NCBI GenBank assembly: GCA_017616775.1
Contig: JAFZXM010000043.1
Span: forward strand, 1-32,570
Direction: 5' to 3'
Source of the DNA: Bacteroidales bacterium
Lineage (GTDB): Bacteria; Bacteroidota; Bacteroidia; Bacteroidales; WCHB1-69
DNA: 32,570 bases
Shown: positions 1 through 10,100 of the stretch, piece after piece
Layout of the letters: each line of letters begins with the position of its first letter
Numbering within the stretch: position 1 is the stretch's first letter
Position numbers and translations under genes: made by a program
The notes under the pieces: generated by a model
What the model was told of the DNA's origin: nothing
What the model saw: the letters and a program-made list of their open reading frames with translations, nothing else
Databases searched by the model: none

Positions 1-1272
1 AATCACCTCTTTGCCTGTCATATCATATATGCTCACTGTTTTTTCTCCGCTCATTCCGGTAGATACATGCAAATAATCTACCGACGGAACGGGGTATATC
101 TTTATATCAACCGCTTCATTTTCATCTTCGCTCCATTCTTCATCGGTGGAAGCTGCCATAAAAGCAGTATTTTTATGTATCCGTTCCTTATATCTGTATC
201 CTACGGCAAACGCTTTTCGCCCGCTTCCTGCCGCCTTCCAGTCCACTTCAGGAAATATCCAGTACCCGCTGTCCGCACAGGTGCTCTTATAACAATAAAC
301 ACTGTCGTCAAAGCCCTCTCCGTTGCTTATCAATAAATATACGGTATCTTGCTCCAATGCGTCCTTTTGTATGCGAACCGTCGTCCGGGGATTCCCGAAA
401 TTGGTATATTGCAACATCCAACGCCGGTTGAGCAGCGACAATGTGTCTCCCGACGAAGGTATTTGCTTCTCCGGCAGCACCAATTGCAAACTCCTTGTCA
501 ATCCTCCTCCGTTGTGTCCCCATAGCATATAGGTTTCCGGCAACAGCATAAAACAACTGTCCTGAAGACTTATTCTCAAAAACGTATCCATCGGGCTGAC
601 ACCCTCTCTATTGGAAAGATAATAGGTGGTGTCCGCTCCAATGCCTGCTATTGAACGGCTGTATGTTCCGTTGCTGTCGTGCGACCATATCACACCGCCA
701 TGAGGAGAAATATAATCCACCCCCTCCAAACTGACACCATATTTCAACGCCAAATAGGTTTCCGCCGACATGCGAGCCTCTTTGCTCACTTTGGCATTGT
801 ATATCAAACTCTCTATAACATGCTCCGAACCCGATTTTGAACTGTCCGCCCCGATATGCAACAATTTGACATGCACGCTGTCTTTTGCTTTTGCGGCAAT
901 TTTGTATATCCCGCTCAATATTACGGGTGAATTGCTATCAAATGCCGGACGGAATGAAGTGTCCTTTTGTGCGTTTGACAAAGAATTTCTGCCCGTCACC
1001 TGTCCGTTCGACAGAACTGTGTATAAGAGCTTTCCCTTGTGGCTTATCTCGTACAGACTTTGTGCCTTCGAACTGTCCGTTTTGGTAAACACTAAAATCA
1101 CACTCACACATCCCGAACCCGACAAATCGTACACCGTATCTTGCTCATTGAACAGGGTGTTGTACTCCCGCTGACAACAGAAAGGATGCTTGTCCGTATC
1201 GGAAATCGGCTGGGAATATGCCATATGACAACATACAAGCATGAATAATAGTGTTCCGTATGCTTTTTTCAT
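1..1272 (-). CDS. Secreted T9SS cargo protein, C-terminus cut by window edge
   Basis: I read this frame by hand and it stays open from the ATG at 1272 to base 1, giving 424 residues and no stop; the true end lies outside the window. It begins with a signal peptide (MKKAYGTLLFMLVCC..AYSQ, about 21 residues). Around residues 165-205 is a stretch with YLALKYGVSLEG, GGVIWSHD and SIAGIGAD. This matches the conserved block (YLALKYG..., IAGIG.D) seen before sorting domains in many large Bacteroidetes surface proteins (DUF8202-like). The visible end (IYPVPSVDYLHVS, then VSIYDMTGKEVI) is the start of a type A T9SS sorting domain, so roughly 40 residues are missing. An in-frame ATG at 1305 exists, but it would put a charged extension in front of the signal peptide. 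The molecular role is unknown; it is probably a cell-surface or secreted protein processed by PorU. Confidence 0.85.
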   Translation of the reverse strand, partial: MKKAYGTLLFMLVCCHMAYSQPISDTDKHPFCCQREYNTLFNEQDTVYDLSGSGCVSVILVFTKTDSSKAQSLYEISHKGKLLYTVLSNGQVTGRNSLSNAQKDTSFRPAFDSNSPVILSGIYKIAAKAKDSVHVKLLHIGADSSKSGSEHVIESLIYNAKVSKEARMSAETYLALKYGVSLEGVDYISPHGGVIWSHDSNGTYSRSIAGIGADTTYYLSNREGVSPMDTFLRISLQDSCFMLLPETYMLWGHNGGGLTRSLQLVLPEKQIPSSGDTLSLLNRRWMLQYTNFGNPRTTVRIQKDALEQDTVYLLISNGEGFDDSVYCYKSTCADSGYWIFPEVDWKAAGSGRKAFAVGYRYKERIHKNTAFMAASTDEEWSEDENEAVDIKIYPVPSVDYLHVSTGMSGEKTVSIYDMTGKEVI

Positions 1273-1744
1273 ATTTATATTATAAGGTATTTTTTTATTT
1301 TTCATATAATTTATAGTTTGTATGTTATGTTATCGGTTGATATCCGGATTTATTTAAAAAAAATGGATGTCGCATCCTAACACAGGCAGGATTGCAGCCT
1401 GTTTTACCCCTGCGAAACCGCACAAAGTCCGGACATATTTTTTATAATAACGTTTTAAAATTTCTTTTATTACCCTGTTTTAAATTTTTTTTAAAAAAAA
1501 TTTTCACATCCGTTTATAGTTCCGATTTTGCATGCCCGGGGGGGTGAAACTTTTTGGAGGATAATACCGGAAAAAGACAGGGTAAAGATATTTGCAAAAA
1601 CAGAATTAGCGTTTCCGGCTCCCTGCTATTCATCCAAGGAGCTTATTTTTCTAAAAAACATTTGCAATACTTGTTTGTCGGCATTACGGAAGGGGCGTGC
1701 TATTTTGAATTTTGGCGGCCGGCAATGTTTTTTTGAACGGGGTG
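1273..1744. other. Non-coding stretch between divergent genes
   Basis: This AT-rich stretch lies between the left-edge secreted protein (-) and mnmE (+), with long A and T runs near 1480-1500. Short reading frames here have no recognisable protein features. The only structure I see is a weak six-base inverted repeat (ACAGGC/GCCTGT, 1382-1402). It should hold the promoter of the left-edge gene, but I found no good -7 box for that direction. Confidence 0.6.
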
Positions 1745-1774
1745 TTGAAAATAGATAAAAAAATGTTATTTTTG
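1745..1774 (+). promoter_or_regulatory. Promoter of mnmE (Bacteroidetes type)
   Basis: TTG at 1745-1747 and TATTTTTG at 1767-1774 are 19 bases apart. This matches the Bacteroidetes -33 TTG / -7 TAnnTTTG pattern. The mnmE ATG is only 11 bases after the -7 box, so the message would have almost no leader. Confidence 0.6.
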
Positions 1775-1785
1775 CATAAAAAAAC

Positions 1786-3135
1786 ATGCAGGAAACAATA
1801 TGTGCATTGTCTACACCTTCAGCCATGGGGGCTATAGCGGTCATAAGGGTGTCCGGAAGTAAGGCATTGGCTGTGGTTCAAAGTGTTTTTCGTGCTTTTC
1901 ATGTTTGCCCGTTTCATCCCCGTGTGGCGTATTATGGTGAAATAACAGATGGCGAAACAGTGTTGGATGAGGTGTTGTGCACTTATTTCCAATCTCCGCA
2001 TTCTTTTACAGGCGAAGATATGGTGGAAATATCCTGTCACGGTTCGTTATATGTGCAAAAACGCCTGTTGGAATTGCTGATAGAGCGGGGGTGCAGGAGT
2101 GCTATGCCCGGCGAATTCACCCGGAGGGCGTTTTTGAACGGTCGCATGGATTTGTCCCAGGCCGAAGCCGTTGCCGATGTGATAGCATCCCAATGCCGGA
2201 GTGCCAACAAGTTGGCTGTAAATGCTTTAAAAGGAGGGGTATCTTCCAAAATAAAACAATTGCGCGATCAGTTGTTGCATTTTGCGGCCATGTTGGAATT
2301 GGAATTGGATTTTTCAGAAGAAGATGTGGAATTTGCCAACAGGCAACAATTGTTACAATTGTTATTTGAAATATCATCCCAAATACACACCCTGTCGGAT
2401 TCGTTTTCGCAAGGAAATGCCATTCGGGAAGGCATTCCTGTGGCAATAGTGGGCAAGCCCAATGTGGGAAAATCCACTTTGCTCAATACTTTGTTGCAAG
2501 ACGACAGGGCCATAGTTTCGGATACCCCGGGTACCACCAGGGATACAGTGGAAGAAAAGCTTGCCATCGGCGGATATTTGTTTCGCATTATAGATACGGC
2601 AGGCATACGTCAAAGTGCAGACGATATAGAAGTGTTTGGAATACAGCGGGCCAAAAAGGCTATTCAGAATGCAGATATAGTGCTGTTTTTAACAGATGCG
2701 GCTTCAGTTCAGGAGCAGGAGCAGGATTATTCATCGGTGTTTGAAGGAAGCAGTTTGGAAGGCAAGCATGTGATAAAAATAGTGAATAAATCCGATTTGT
2801 TGCCTTCGGCAGCTCAAACGGATGCACAGGCATTGTATATTTCCGCCAAGCATGCCGTAAATATAGCTTTGTTGCAGCAGCAATTGTTGACAATAGCACA
2901 GTCGTATGAAAAAAATCAGGATGTGGTATTGTCAAATGTACGTCATTATCAAGCGCTTCTTAAGGCAGAACAACATCTGCGGCAAGCTGTTGAAGCCATG
3001 CAATCCGGCGTCTTTACCGATTGTATAGCCATAGATATCCGCCAGGTGCTTTATCATTTGGACGAAGTGATAGGAGAGGTGACGAACAATGATATATTAA
3101 AAGAAATATTTTCTCGTTTTTGTATAGGTAAATAA
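1786..3135 (+). CDS. mnmE: tRNA uridine-5-carboxymethylaminomethyl(34) synthesis GTPase MnmE
   Basis: 449 residues, full length for the family. With MnmG, MnmE modifies the wobble uridine (U34) of certain tRNAs, using a folate one-carbon unit. Visible features in order: an N-terminal folate-binding domain starting MQETICALSTPSAMGAIAVIRVSG; a helical domain; a G domain with GKPNVGKS (223-230), TTRD (250-253), DTAG (270-273) and NKSD (334-337); and the C-terminal catalytic motif CIGK as the last four residues. The start is fixed by the conserved N-terminus and the promoter just upstream. The next gene starts 6 bases after the stop and is probably cotranscribed. Confidence 0.97.
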   Translation: MQETICALSTPSAMGAIAVIRVSGSKALAVVQSVFRAFHVCPFHPRVAYYGEITDGETVLDEVLCTYFQSPHSFTGEDMVEISCHGSLYVQKRLLELLIERGCRSAMPGEFTRRAFLNGRMDLSQAEAVADVIASQCRSANKLAVNALKGGVSSKIKQLRDQLLHFAAMLELELDFSEEDVEFANRQQLLQLLFEISSQIHTLSDSFSQGNAIREGIPVAIVGKPNVGKSTLLNTLLQDDRAIVSDTPGTTRDTVEEKLAIGGYLFRIIDTAGIRQSADDIEVFGIQRAKKAIQNADIVLFLTDAASVQEQEQDYSSVFEGSSLEGKHVIKIVNKSDLLPSAAQTDAQALYISAKHAVNIALLQQQLLTIAQSYEKNQDVVLSNVRHYQALLKAEQHLRQAVEAMQSGVFTDCIAIDIRQVLYHLDEVIGEVTNNDILKEIFSRFCIGK

Positions 3136-3141
3136 TTGTTC

Positions 3142-4437
3142 ATGTCGCAAACATTGGAATCAAAATTAGCCCGCGTGTCTTTGGGATATCGTTTTATCCG
3201 AGCCTATTCCAAACATATGATATTCAGTTGGTATTCACATGTGGAAATAGCAGGGGCGGAGCATATACCCCATAATGAACCCTATATTCTGTTGCCTTGC
3301 CATCAGAATGCGGCGATGGATTGCGTCACGGTATTGGCGTTGTTGCAGGAGCCTGTGATATTTTTTGCCCGTTCCGATATGTTTTCCACCCCTTTGAAGG
3401 CAAAAATAATGTATGCCTTCAAAATTATGCCGGCATACAGACATCAGGAAGGATGGGGTAATGTGAAAAAAAATGAAGAAAATTTTCAAATGGCAGTGCG
3501 TTGGTTGTGCCAAAACATCCCTTTATGTATTATGCCCGAGGGCGGTCAGGACGAAAAACACCATTTGCGCGCATTTGTCAAAGGTCCGTATCGTATTGCG
3601 TTGGGTGCTCAGCAAAATATTTTTCCCAAAAAAGTATGGCTGCTGCCTATAGGCATAGAACACGGGGATTTTGACAAGTTCGGTTATCCTCTGGTGATAA
3701 ATATAGGTCAGCCCCTGTCGGCAAGTCAGTATTTGCCGCAAGAAGGAGAAAACGGGGTGGTAAAAATCAACCAGCTGCGTGACGATGTATTTGCTGCCGT
3801 GCAAAATTTGATGGTGGATATACCATTGGATCATTATAAGGAAATATATACAGCCGCTTGTTTGTGCCAAAACAGCTGGATACAATATCAAGGCATGGAG
3901 GAAAATGAGATATCCCGTTTGCAGGCAAGGCAGACCATTACAAAAATGCTTTCCGCGGTGCAGGACGGGGATTGGTGGCGGCAAATGACCTCATGGTGCC
4001 AAAGCCTGACCGCTCGCCATACCGATTTGTTAACGCTTTCGCAAGCATTGTCTTATCCTGAAGATAAATGTAAAAATGCTTTGTATTGTTTAGCGGGAGC
4101 ACCCTTGCTGTTGACGGCTGCGCTTGCCAATGCATTGGTATTGGCAGTGTTGGAATATGCCCGAAAGCATAGTGCAGCGGGCTTTGCCGCTACCGTGCAA
4201 TATGCATTGCTGATGGTAATGGCGCCTGTTTATTATCTGTCTGCAGCGGTGGTTGCGGGAGTGTGTTTTACATGGTGGTGGGGATTGGTTGTATTGGCGG
4301 CCTTGCCGTTGTTGCAGCGTGTTTATCTGAAAATGATTCCGCATTACCGCCTGTTGCGGTATTATTGGGGCAAGCGCAAGCAGAAATCCACGGCAATACA
4401 GATACGGGAACAAGTGCTGTTAAAAATACGGGGATAA
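3142..4437 (+). CDS. PlsC-like glycerolipid acyltransferase with C-terminal membrane segments
   Basis: 431 residues from the ATG at 3142; a TTG at 3136 is less likely. An acyltransferase motif is visible as H54-QNAAM-D60. This HX5D spacing is the one seen in yeast Gpt2/Sct1-type enzymes rather than the usual HX4D. A second motif is PEGG at 132-135, followed by FVKGPYRIALG. The last third has two to three hydrophobic segments around residues 310-400 and ends in a basic tail, suggesting membrane anchoring. It probably transfers an acyl group to glycerol-3-phosphate or a lysophospholipid at the inner membrane. The exact substrate cannot be read from the sequence. It follows mnmE closely, and a strong terminator lies downstream. 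Confidence 0.85.
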   Translation: MSQTLESKLARVSLGYRFIRAYSKHMIFSWYSHVEIAGAEHIPHNEPYILLPCHQNAAMDCVTVLALLQEPVIFFARSDMFSTPLKAKIMYAFKIMPAYRHQEGWGNVKKNEENFQMAVRWLCQNIPLCIMPEGGQDEKHHLRAFVKGPYRIALGAQQNIFPKKVWLLPIGIEHGDFDKFGYPLVINIGQPLSASQYLPQEGENGVVKINQLRDDVFAAVQNLMVDIPLDHYKEIYTAACLCQNSWIQYQGMEENEISRLQARQTITKMLSAVQDGDWWRQMTSWCQSLTARHTDLLTLSQALSYPEDKCKNALYCLAGAPLLLTAALANALVLAVLEYARKHSAAGFAATVQYALLMVMAPVYYLSAAVVAGVCFTWWWGLVVLAALPLLQRVYLKMIPHYRLLRYYWGKRKQKSTAIQIREQVLLKIRG

Positions 4438-4607
4438 CACCTGCAAAGCGGATAAGGTTGAAGACTGGTCAAGGCAAAAATCTGCAGAAGACAACTTCCG
4501 GTGGGGTAAAGGCATTTTTTTATCGGCCGTTGCGGACAAACACAGCGTTTTTTTATATCTGTGCATTTTTTTTCATCTTTTAAAATAGAGATTTTTATGT
4601 TTTGATA

Positions 4608-4635
4608 CGCCCGCCTTCAGGCGGGCGCTTTTTTT
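4608..4635 (+). terminator. Rho-independent terminator of the mnmE-acyltransferase unit
   Basis: A perfect 8-bp stem (CGCCCGCC, loop TTCA, GGCGGGCG) is followed by C and seven T. The 170 bases between the stop codon at 4437 and this hairpin contain no recognisable gene. Confidence 0.9.
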
Positions 4636-4706
4636 GATATGCAGAAAACGGACTGCGTGAAAAGAAAAAGAGTTTTGAAAATCAATTGATTGCAAAACTC
4701 TTTTGG

Positions 4707-4793
4707 TGGTACCCAGGGCCGGGATCGAACCGGCATGAGTTTAACCTCAATGGTGTTTGAGACCATCGCGTCTACCAATTCCGCCACCTGGGC
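4707..4793 (-). tRNA. tRNA-Leu (anticodon CAA)
   Basis: Read on the minus strand, this folds as a class II tRNA of 87 bases including an encoded CCA end. The acceptor arm is GCCCAGG paired with CCTGGGT, starting with a G-U pair. The anticodon stem is ATGGT/ACCAT with loop CTCAAAC, giving CAA. The T arm contains GGTTCGATCC, and the long variable arm fits leucine. Confidence 0.95.
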
Positions 4794-4812
4794 TCGGTTT
4801 CAAACGGGAATG

Positions 4813-4820
4813 CAAAAGTA
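4813..4820 (-). promoter_or_regulatory. -7 box of tRNA-Leu
   Basis: The minus strand reads TACTTTTG followed by CA, ending 20 bases before the tRNA 5' end. The nearest -33-like TTTG is only 16 bases further up, so just the -7 element is claimed. Confidence 0.45.
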
Positions 4821-4984
4821 TAAAAAAAAACAATACCAAAGTAAATTTTAAGAAAAAAAAAGTGCTGTTTTTCCGGAAGATTTTTACCAAGGCGGTCGGT
4901 TGATGTTGTAATTATTTGAAAAACATATTATTATAATGAAAATATTTTTTTTAGGAATATGTGTTTTGTTAATATTTTTTTTTA

Positions 4985-4992
4985 TACTTTTG
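4985..4992 (+). promoter_or_regulatory. -7 box of the DUF2795 gene
   Basis: TACTTTTG followed by CA lies 24 bases before the ATG at 5017. It falls inside the longer reading frame that begins at 4936, which argues against that upstream start. Confidence 0.5.
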
Positions 4993-5016
4993 CACAAATT
5001 TTTTAGAGAGGAATTT

Positions 5017-5238
5017 ATGTATTGGTCATTAGAATTAGCGTCAAAGTTAGAAGATGCCCCATGGCCTGCCACTAAGGATGAATTGATAGATTTTGCCATT
5101 CGGTCGGGGGCTCCAATGGAAGTAGTGGAAAATCTGCGTGAAATAGAAGATGAAGGAGAAGTATACGATTCTATAGAGGATATATGGCCGGATTATCCTT
5201 CCAAAGAAGATTTTTTCTTCCAAGAAGATGAATATTAA
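5017..5238 (+). CDS. Small DUF2795-family protein
   Basis: 73 residues beginning MYWSLELASKLEDAPWP. The core (WPATKDELIDFAIRSGAP, then VVENL and YDSIEDIW) matches DUF2795, a short helical domain of unknown function. The tail is strongly acidic and aromatic (DFFFQEDEY). The frame is open back to an ATG at 4936, which would add a hydrophobic stretch. I reject that start because a -7 box sits inside the extension and a purine-rich ribosome site (AGAGAGGA) lies just before 5017. The gene is monocistronic, ending at a bidirectional hairpin shared with ispF. Confidence 0.85.
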   Translation: MYWSLELASKLEDAPWPATKDELIDFAIRSGAPMEVVENLREIEDEGEVYDSIEDIWPDYPSKEDFFFQEDEY

Positions 5239-5270
5239 TTGGGAATAATCACTTTATAGTATTACAAGTT

Positions 5271-5299
5271 AAAAAAAGCACGCATGGCGTGCTTTTTTT
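5271..5299. terminator. Bidirectional terminator between DUF2795 gene and ispF
   Basis: The stem GCACGC, loop ATG, GCGTGC is flanked by seven A on the left and seven T on the right, so it can work in both directions. It sits between the ends of convergent genes. Confidence 0.85.
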
Positions 5300-5310
5300 A
5301 TTATCCGGTA

Positions 5311-5790
5311 TTATTCTTTTTTCAATAGAGCTACAGCGTAGGCGCTGGCGCCTTCTTCCCTGCCTATAAAGCCCAGATGTTCGGAAGTTTTGGCTTTAAT
5401 GCCGATGTCGGATGCCGGAATTTGCATCACTTGGGACAAAACCTGTTTCATTTGGGGAATATAGGGAAGTATTTTGGGTTTTTGTATTACAAGGGTGCAA
5501 TCTATATTTTCTATCTGCCATTGTTCTTTTGAGAGCATGCCTATGCATTTCTTTAGCAATTCTGTACTTTTGACGCCCCGGTATTCAGGGTCAGTATCGG
5601 GAAAATGATAGCCTATGTCATGCATATCGGCGGCGCCGAAAAGCGCGTCTATAATGGCGTGAATAAGCAAATCTGCATCGGAATGGCCTTGTAATCCGCT
5701 GGTATGGCAAATGTTTACACCGCCGATAGTCATCGGAAGCCCTTCCGATAGCTTGTGGGTATCGAATCCGAATCCTACTTTATATTTCAT
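5311..5790 (-). CDS. ispF: 2-C-methyl-D-erythritol 2,4-cyclodiphosphate synthase
   Basis: 159 residues, normal length. IspF makes the cyclic diphosphate in the non-mevalonate (MEP) isoprenoid pathway, releasing CMP. The zinc site is visible as D10-T-H12 near the N-terminus and H44 in LLIHAI. GHSDADL (35-41) and the C-terminal block KTSEHLGFIGREEGASA are typical of the family. It is the last gene of the sbcD-sbcC-porU-porV-ispF run, starting 9 bases after the porV stop, and it ends at a bidirectional terminator. Confidence 0.97.
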   Translation of the reverse strand: MKYKVGFGFDTHKLSEGLPMTIGGVNICHTSGLQGHSDADLLIHAIIDALFGAADMHDIGYHFPDTDPEYRGVKSTELLKKCIGMLSKEQWQIENIDCTLVIQKPKILPYIPQMKQVLSQVMQIPASDIGIKAKTSEHLGFIGREEGASAYAVALLKKE

Positions 5791-5799
5791 ACAAACGGT

Positions 5800-7053
5800 T
5801 TAGCTCTTTTTGGCAACTTTGTTGCCGTTTTTATTGAAATCGAAAGAGATGGAAAATTTCAATGTGTTTTGCAAGGGGTGATTTCTTGAATTGAGCGGGA
5901 GTATATAGGCGGCATCAATGGCGAATACGCTGTATTTGATACCGATGCCGAAAGTCATATATTTACGTCTGCCCTTGTATTGGGATTCGTTGAAATATCC
6001 GGTGCGGATAAATAGCAGATTGTTGTAAGAATATTCTATGCCCAAATTGACGATATATTCGTGCAATTCTTCCACAAATCCGGTGGGGGCGTCGAACCAT
6101 GAAGTAAACACGGCGGATGCGGCGGTGGTGGTTTTGGGATTTCTTCCTTTTTCAATCACGGGTTCGCCTGTGATTTCATCATATACGGTAGCGCCGTTTT
6201 CGTCAGTTTTGTATATGGGCGGTGTGGTAACCAACAATTTATTGAAGTCTATTGCAAATATTAATTGGTTATAAGGGTCTATTTTCATGGTGTAGGCAAT
6301 ACCTGTTCTGAAATTGGCGGGCAGAAAATCTCTTGCCATGGAACTGGAGTAGGATATTTTGTTGCCTATATTGGATATATTTAATCCGAATGCTATCTGG
6401 CTGAAATTAAGTTTGTCGGCTTTTAATTTTTTGTGGTAGAACAGGGATATGTCTGCAGCACCTGCCAATCCGGGCTTGCTTTCTCTGGTGGTGGAAGTGC
6501 TGAGGTCGGAAAATATAAATCTGCCGGTTACGGCCATGGACAAATCGGGGATAAGTTGGCGTTCGTATGCCAAATCAAAGGCAAATTCATGCGGTTTATA
6601 GTCAGTAATAAGTTCGCCTTCTTCGTTTCTTATTTCCATATTTCCCATGGAAAAATAGCGTAACGACCCTGAAAGTCCGTCTTTGTCGGTAATTTTACCG
6701 TAGCCTGCAAGATAGAGCAGATATATATCTTTTACGTTCAAGCCTGCCAGCCATGGGCTATAAGACACCGAAAAACCGAAATTATTGGGGGAATAGATAT
6801 ATTTGGCGGGATTCCAATGTTGGGCATTGATATCGTTTTCAACGGCAACGCCTGTTTCACCCATGCCGCCGATACGGGTGTCGGGGGCAATAAGCAGAAA
6901 AGGAACGCCCGTGGATATAACATTACCGCCCATGCGGCCTAAAATATCTTTTGTCGGCTTGGCTGTTTGTGCATATATGTTGAAGTAAATACCATTCAGG
7001 GTAAGGGATAAGAGAATGATAATGAATGTGTTGATGTTCTTTTGTAAATACAT
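5800..7053 (-). CDS. porV: Type IX secretion system outer-membrane protein PorV
   Basis: 417 residues with a signal peptide of about 29 residues ending near IYAQ. PorV is a FadL-like outer-membrane beta-barrel. It carries T9SS cargo from the translocon to PorU and forms part of the attachment complex. Family features seen here are the early block GVPFLLIAPDTRIGGMGETG followed by NAQHWNPAKY, many alternating amphipathic strands, and an ending typical of a barrel strand (LKFSISFDFN). It starts 57 bases after the porU stop, and ispF follows 9 bases on. The PorU-PorV pairing makes the assignment strong. Confidence 0.93.
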   Translation of the reverse strand: MYLQKNINTFIIILLSLTLNGIYFNIYAQTAKPTKDILGRMGGNVISTGVPFLLIAPDTRIGGMGETGVAVENDINAQHWNPAKYIYSPNNFGFSVSYSPWLAGLNVKDIYLLYLAGYGKITDKDGLSGSLRYFSMGNMEIRNEEGELITDYKPHEFAFDLAYERQLIPDLSMAVTGRFIFSDLSTSTTRESKPGLAGAADISLFYHKKLKADKLNFSQIAFGLNISNIGNKISYSSSMARDFLPANFRTGIAYTMKIDPYNQLIFAIDFNKLLVTTPPIYKTDENGATVYDEITGEPVIEKGRNPKTTTAASAVFTSWFDAPTGFVEELHEYIVNLGIEYSYNNLLFIRTGYFNESQYKGRRKYMTFGIGIKYSVFAIDAAYILPLNSRNHPLQNTLKFSISFDFNKNGNKVAKKS

Positions 7054-7110
7054 GTTTTCTATCTGTAAAATTAAATACTGCTATTAAACGTGTTTATTTT
7101 ATTTTTATTG

Positions 7111-10100
7111 TCATAGTATAACAATTTTTTCTATTTTTTCACATGTGCCGCCGTCAGGTTTGCGTACCGCTAATTTATAAATGTATATTCCTTTGGCCAA
7201 AGTGTTGCCGTAATCGTCTTTGCCGTCCCATTCTATGGCATCGCTGCGGTTGCCTGTGGAGTATTGTGTGCTGTGTATGTTTTTTACCACTTTTCCCGAT
7301 ATGGTGAATATGCTGATATGTACGTCAAGCAAGGTGTTGGGTTGGTTGTGCTCAAAATAGAAAGCAGTGCGGGTGGTGAACGGGTTGGGATAATTGAGCA
7401 CATGTTTGAGCACCAATCCCGTATCGTTAATAACATTGAATTCAATTTCGGCTTCGCCCATATTGTTGACTATATCCCATGCTCTCAATTTAAGAGTGTG
7501 TTTGCCTTCGTCTAATGCGGACAGGGCATAGGTCAGTTTGCCCGAGGTAAAACTGTTTTCGTCAAATTCAAAAAAGTCGTTCAGGGTGACGGCTTGTGCT
7601 ATATTGTCGTCTATAATGGCCACTATATCGTGACCTATGCCTGCTCCTGCTGTGTTGATGCCGCTGGCATCATTGATTTCGGCTTTGATAACGGGAGAAG
7701 GTGTGGAGGTGCCTCCGTTGACAAAATTCTCGTTGTTGAGATACAGTTTGATTTCCGGACCGGTATTGTCGTTTAATGTGGTGTCGTTAACACCTCCTAC
7801 CAATATGTTGTCGTATCCGTTGGCATCTGTATTGTTGCCCACGGCGTAATAACTTATTTTTCCCGGTCCGTATTCGTAATTGATATCTTTGGGCAACATG
7901 AAAGAAAATTGGAAGTGTCCGTTTTCCACTTTGGTTTTACCTTTAAATATAATATTTTTTTGCTGGCTGAAATGATATACGGAATCTTTTCCGTTATTGT
8001 TAACCGTTTCCACCACAACGGCTTTGTCGTATATGGTGGGATACACCCAGCCGTTAAAATCGGACAGGGTTTGATGATAGGTGTCTTCTATATGTCCGTG
8101 TATGCATACATAGGTGAGCGATTTAAGCGTATCGCTGTATGCGGATAGTGCCTGGTGATTGATGCTGTCGGTTACCACGTTCATTTTCGGGAATGCAGGC
8201 GTAACCGACGGGTCGCCCAAATAGGTGTAGGCTTCATACATGCCGTATGTGTTTTGCGCGGCAGCATAAATTTCTCCCAAGGTGAGGTGCTGATTGTTGG
8301 TGTGTTGTAATGCGTTGGCAAATAAATATCTGCCCAACAGTTCATTGTTATAGGATGAGGAGTTGCGGGTAGAGGTCACCAAGCCTATTCCTCCGCCTTT
8401 GGCGGACAGCAATACCCGTTCTCCGGGAGAAAGTGAGGAATTGTCGTATTTGGCAAAGGAGCAGCAAGCGGTGTAAAATACGGGTAATGCATAGGTGTTG
8501 GTCCATGAAGCTATGTCCGAAAGGGTAAGTATACGCTCATGCGACCAACCGTTATCGCCGCCGTGTCCGAAATAGGTCATGAACAAGCATCCGTTGTTTA
8601 CTCTGTAGTTAATATTCTTATTTACTTCCGGGTAGCGGGCTCCTTGTGAGGAGGTCATTTTTTTATAGGCATCGGAATAGATTTTTTCTATATTATATAT
8701 GGGATAGTTGTCTTTTATAATGCCGTTGCAGATGTTTTCAGGGTTGAACATGTGGGCATAATCCATATCATCATCGGATACAAAAGCGATAATATTGCGC
8801 CAATTGCCCATATTGGACGTTTTTCCGGAGCCATTGCTTAAATCGGAAGTGGAGGCGTAGCGGATGGATTTTTCAACCAAAACGTTGGCTTGCGACAGCG
8901 AAGTTACCGACCAACGGCCTATGCCGATATCCATGGTGCCGAAATTGTTGGTGCCCTTGCCGTTGGCGAGTTTGGCCATAAAATTGTCGGTAGAGGTGTT
9001 GTTGTCGTCGTCAAAGATATTCGTTCCCTGATAATTGGGGATATAGCAGGGCGCCGTTGCGTTAATTTGCCGGGGGTCGTAAGAAGTTTTGCCGATAAGC
9101 AAAACATTTTTCGGCATATTGGCGGCATTGCGGTCGTAAAACATTTTCAAAAAGTTGCGGATGGCAGCCAAATCGCAGGCACCGCTGCTGAATTCGTTAT
9201 ATATTTGGGTGGTGGTAACCACCACGGTGTTCATATTGTCATTGGTTTGGCGGAATTGTGCCAATTTTTGTGCTGCGGAAATAAAATTCGGATGAGTGAT
9301 GATGATAAAATCAGGATTCCTGATACCGTGAAGATTTTGGTTTTCAATTTTGCCGACTGGGGTTACGGTCAGATAGGACGTGCCGTCAAAAGCGATGAAT
9401 TCTCTCAAGCTGTCGGCCGTGAGCGTAAAATACAGCATATTGTTGCCTCTGTCTGCATTAATTTGTTTTACCTGATGTCTGTCGGTAACATCCCAAATAC
9501 GGGTGCTTTTGCCTAAAGTGTTGAAAGAGTAGTGTGCTATATTACCGTTGCCTACTATTTCAGGGTTGCGGAATGATATCTGCGGGGCGTTTTGCGCCAA
9601 AGAGCAGGTGGCGTGTATTTCTATATAGTCCACATAGCCGGCTGAAGACAATGTGGGCTTGGAATATTCTATTTCTATGGATATTTTTTCTTGCGAGGGA
9701 ATGAAATCTTTGTAGGAGGAGGTGTTTAATTGGTTGCCTGAGAAATAGGTGGAAAAGTGTTTGCTGTTGTTAAAGGTGGCGGAAAAAGTGGCGGCGGTTG
9801 AGGATATGGATGCCCAGGCAAAAGAGAAATAGATGTTTTTATTGAGAACAAGTCCGGGAATGGTGAATGTATAGTTCTTTTTTGTATTGCTTTTGAATTC
9901 ATCGGCGAACCAGCGGGTGCCTGTTTTAAAAAGATTGTAATTGTCGGCTTCGTACACATGACGGTAATAATAGGTGTTTACTTCGTGTGTGGCGGTTCCT
10001 TCGGCGGAGTTGACGGTGTTGATGCGTTTTTTTTCTCCTATGCCTTTGTCAACGGTGATAAAATAGCAGGCCTTGGAGGAATAGGGGTTCAGGGTGTGTG

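Noticed and set aside
1382..1402. Six-base inverted repeat followed by four T
   Set aside because: Too weak for a terminator, and no plus-strand gene ends just before it.
1528..1758. Short plus-strand frames before mnmE
   Set aside because: No promoter, ribosome site or protein features.
4263..4583. 106-residue frame overlapping the acyltransferase end
   Set aside because: Out of frame with a good gene and with no family match; the part beyond 4437 is only trailing sequence before the terminator.
8890..9516. Open frame of 208 residues on the plus strand
   Set aside because: It is antisense to porU, has no recognisable domain and no ribosome site; porU is certain.
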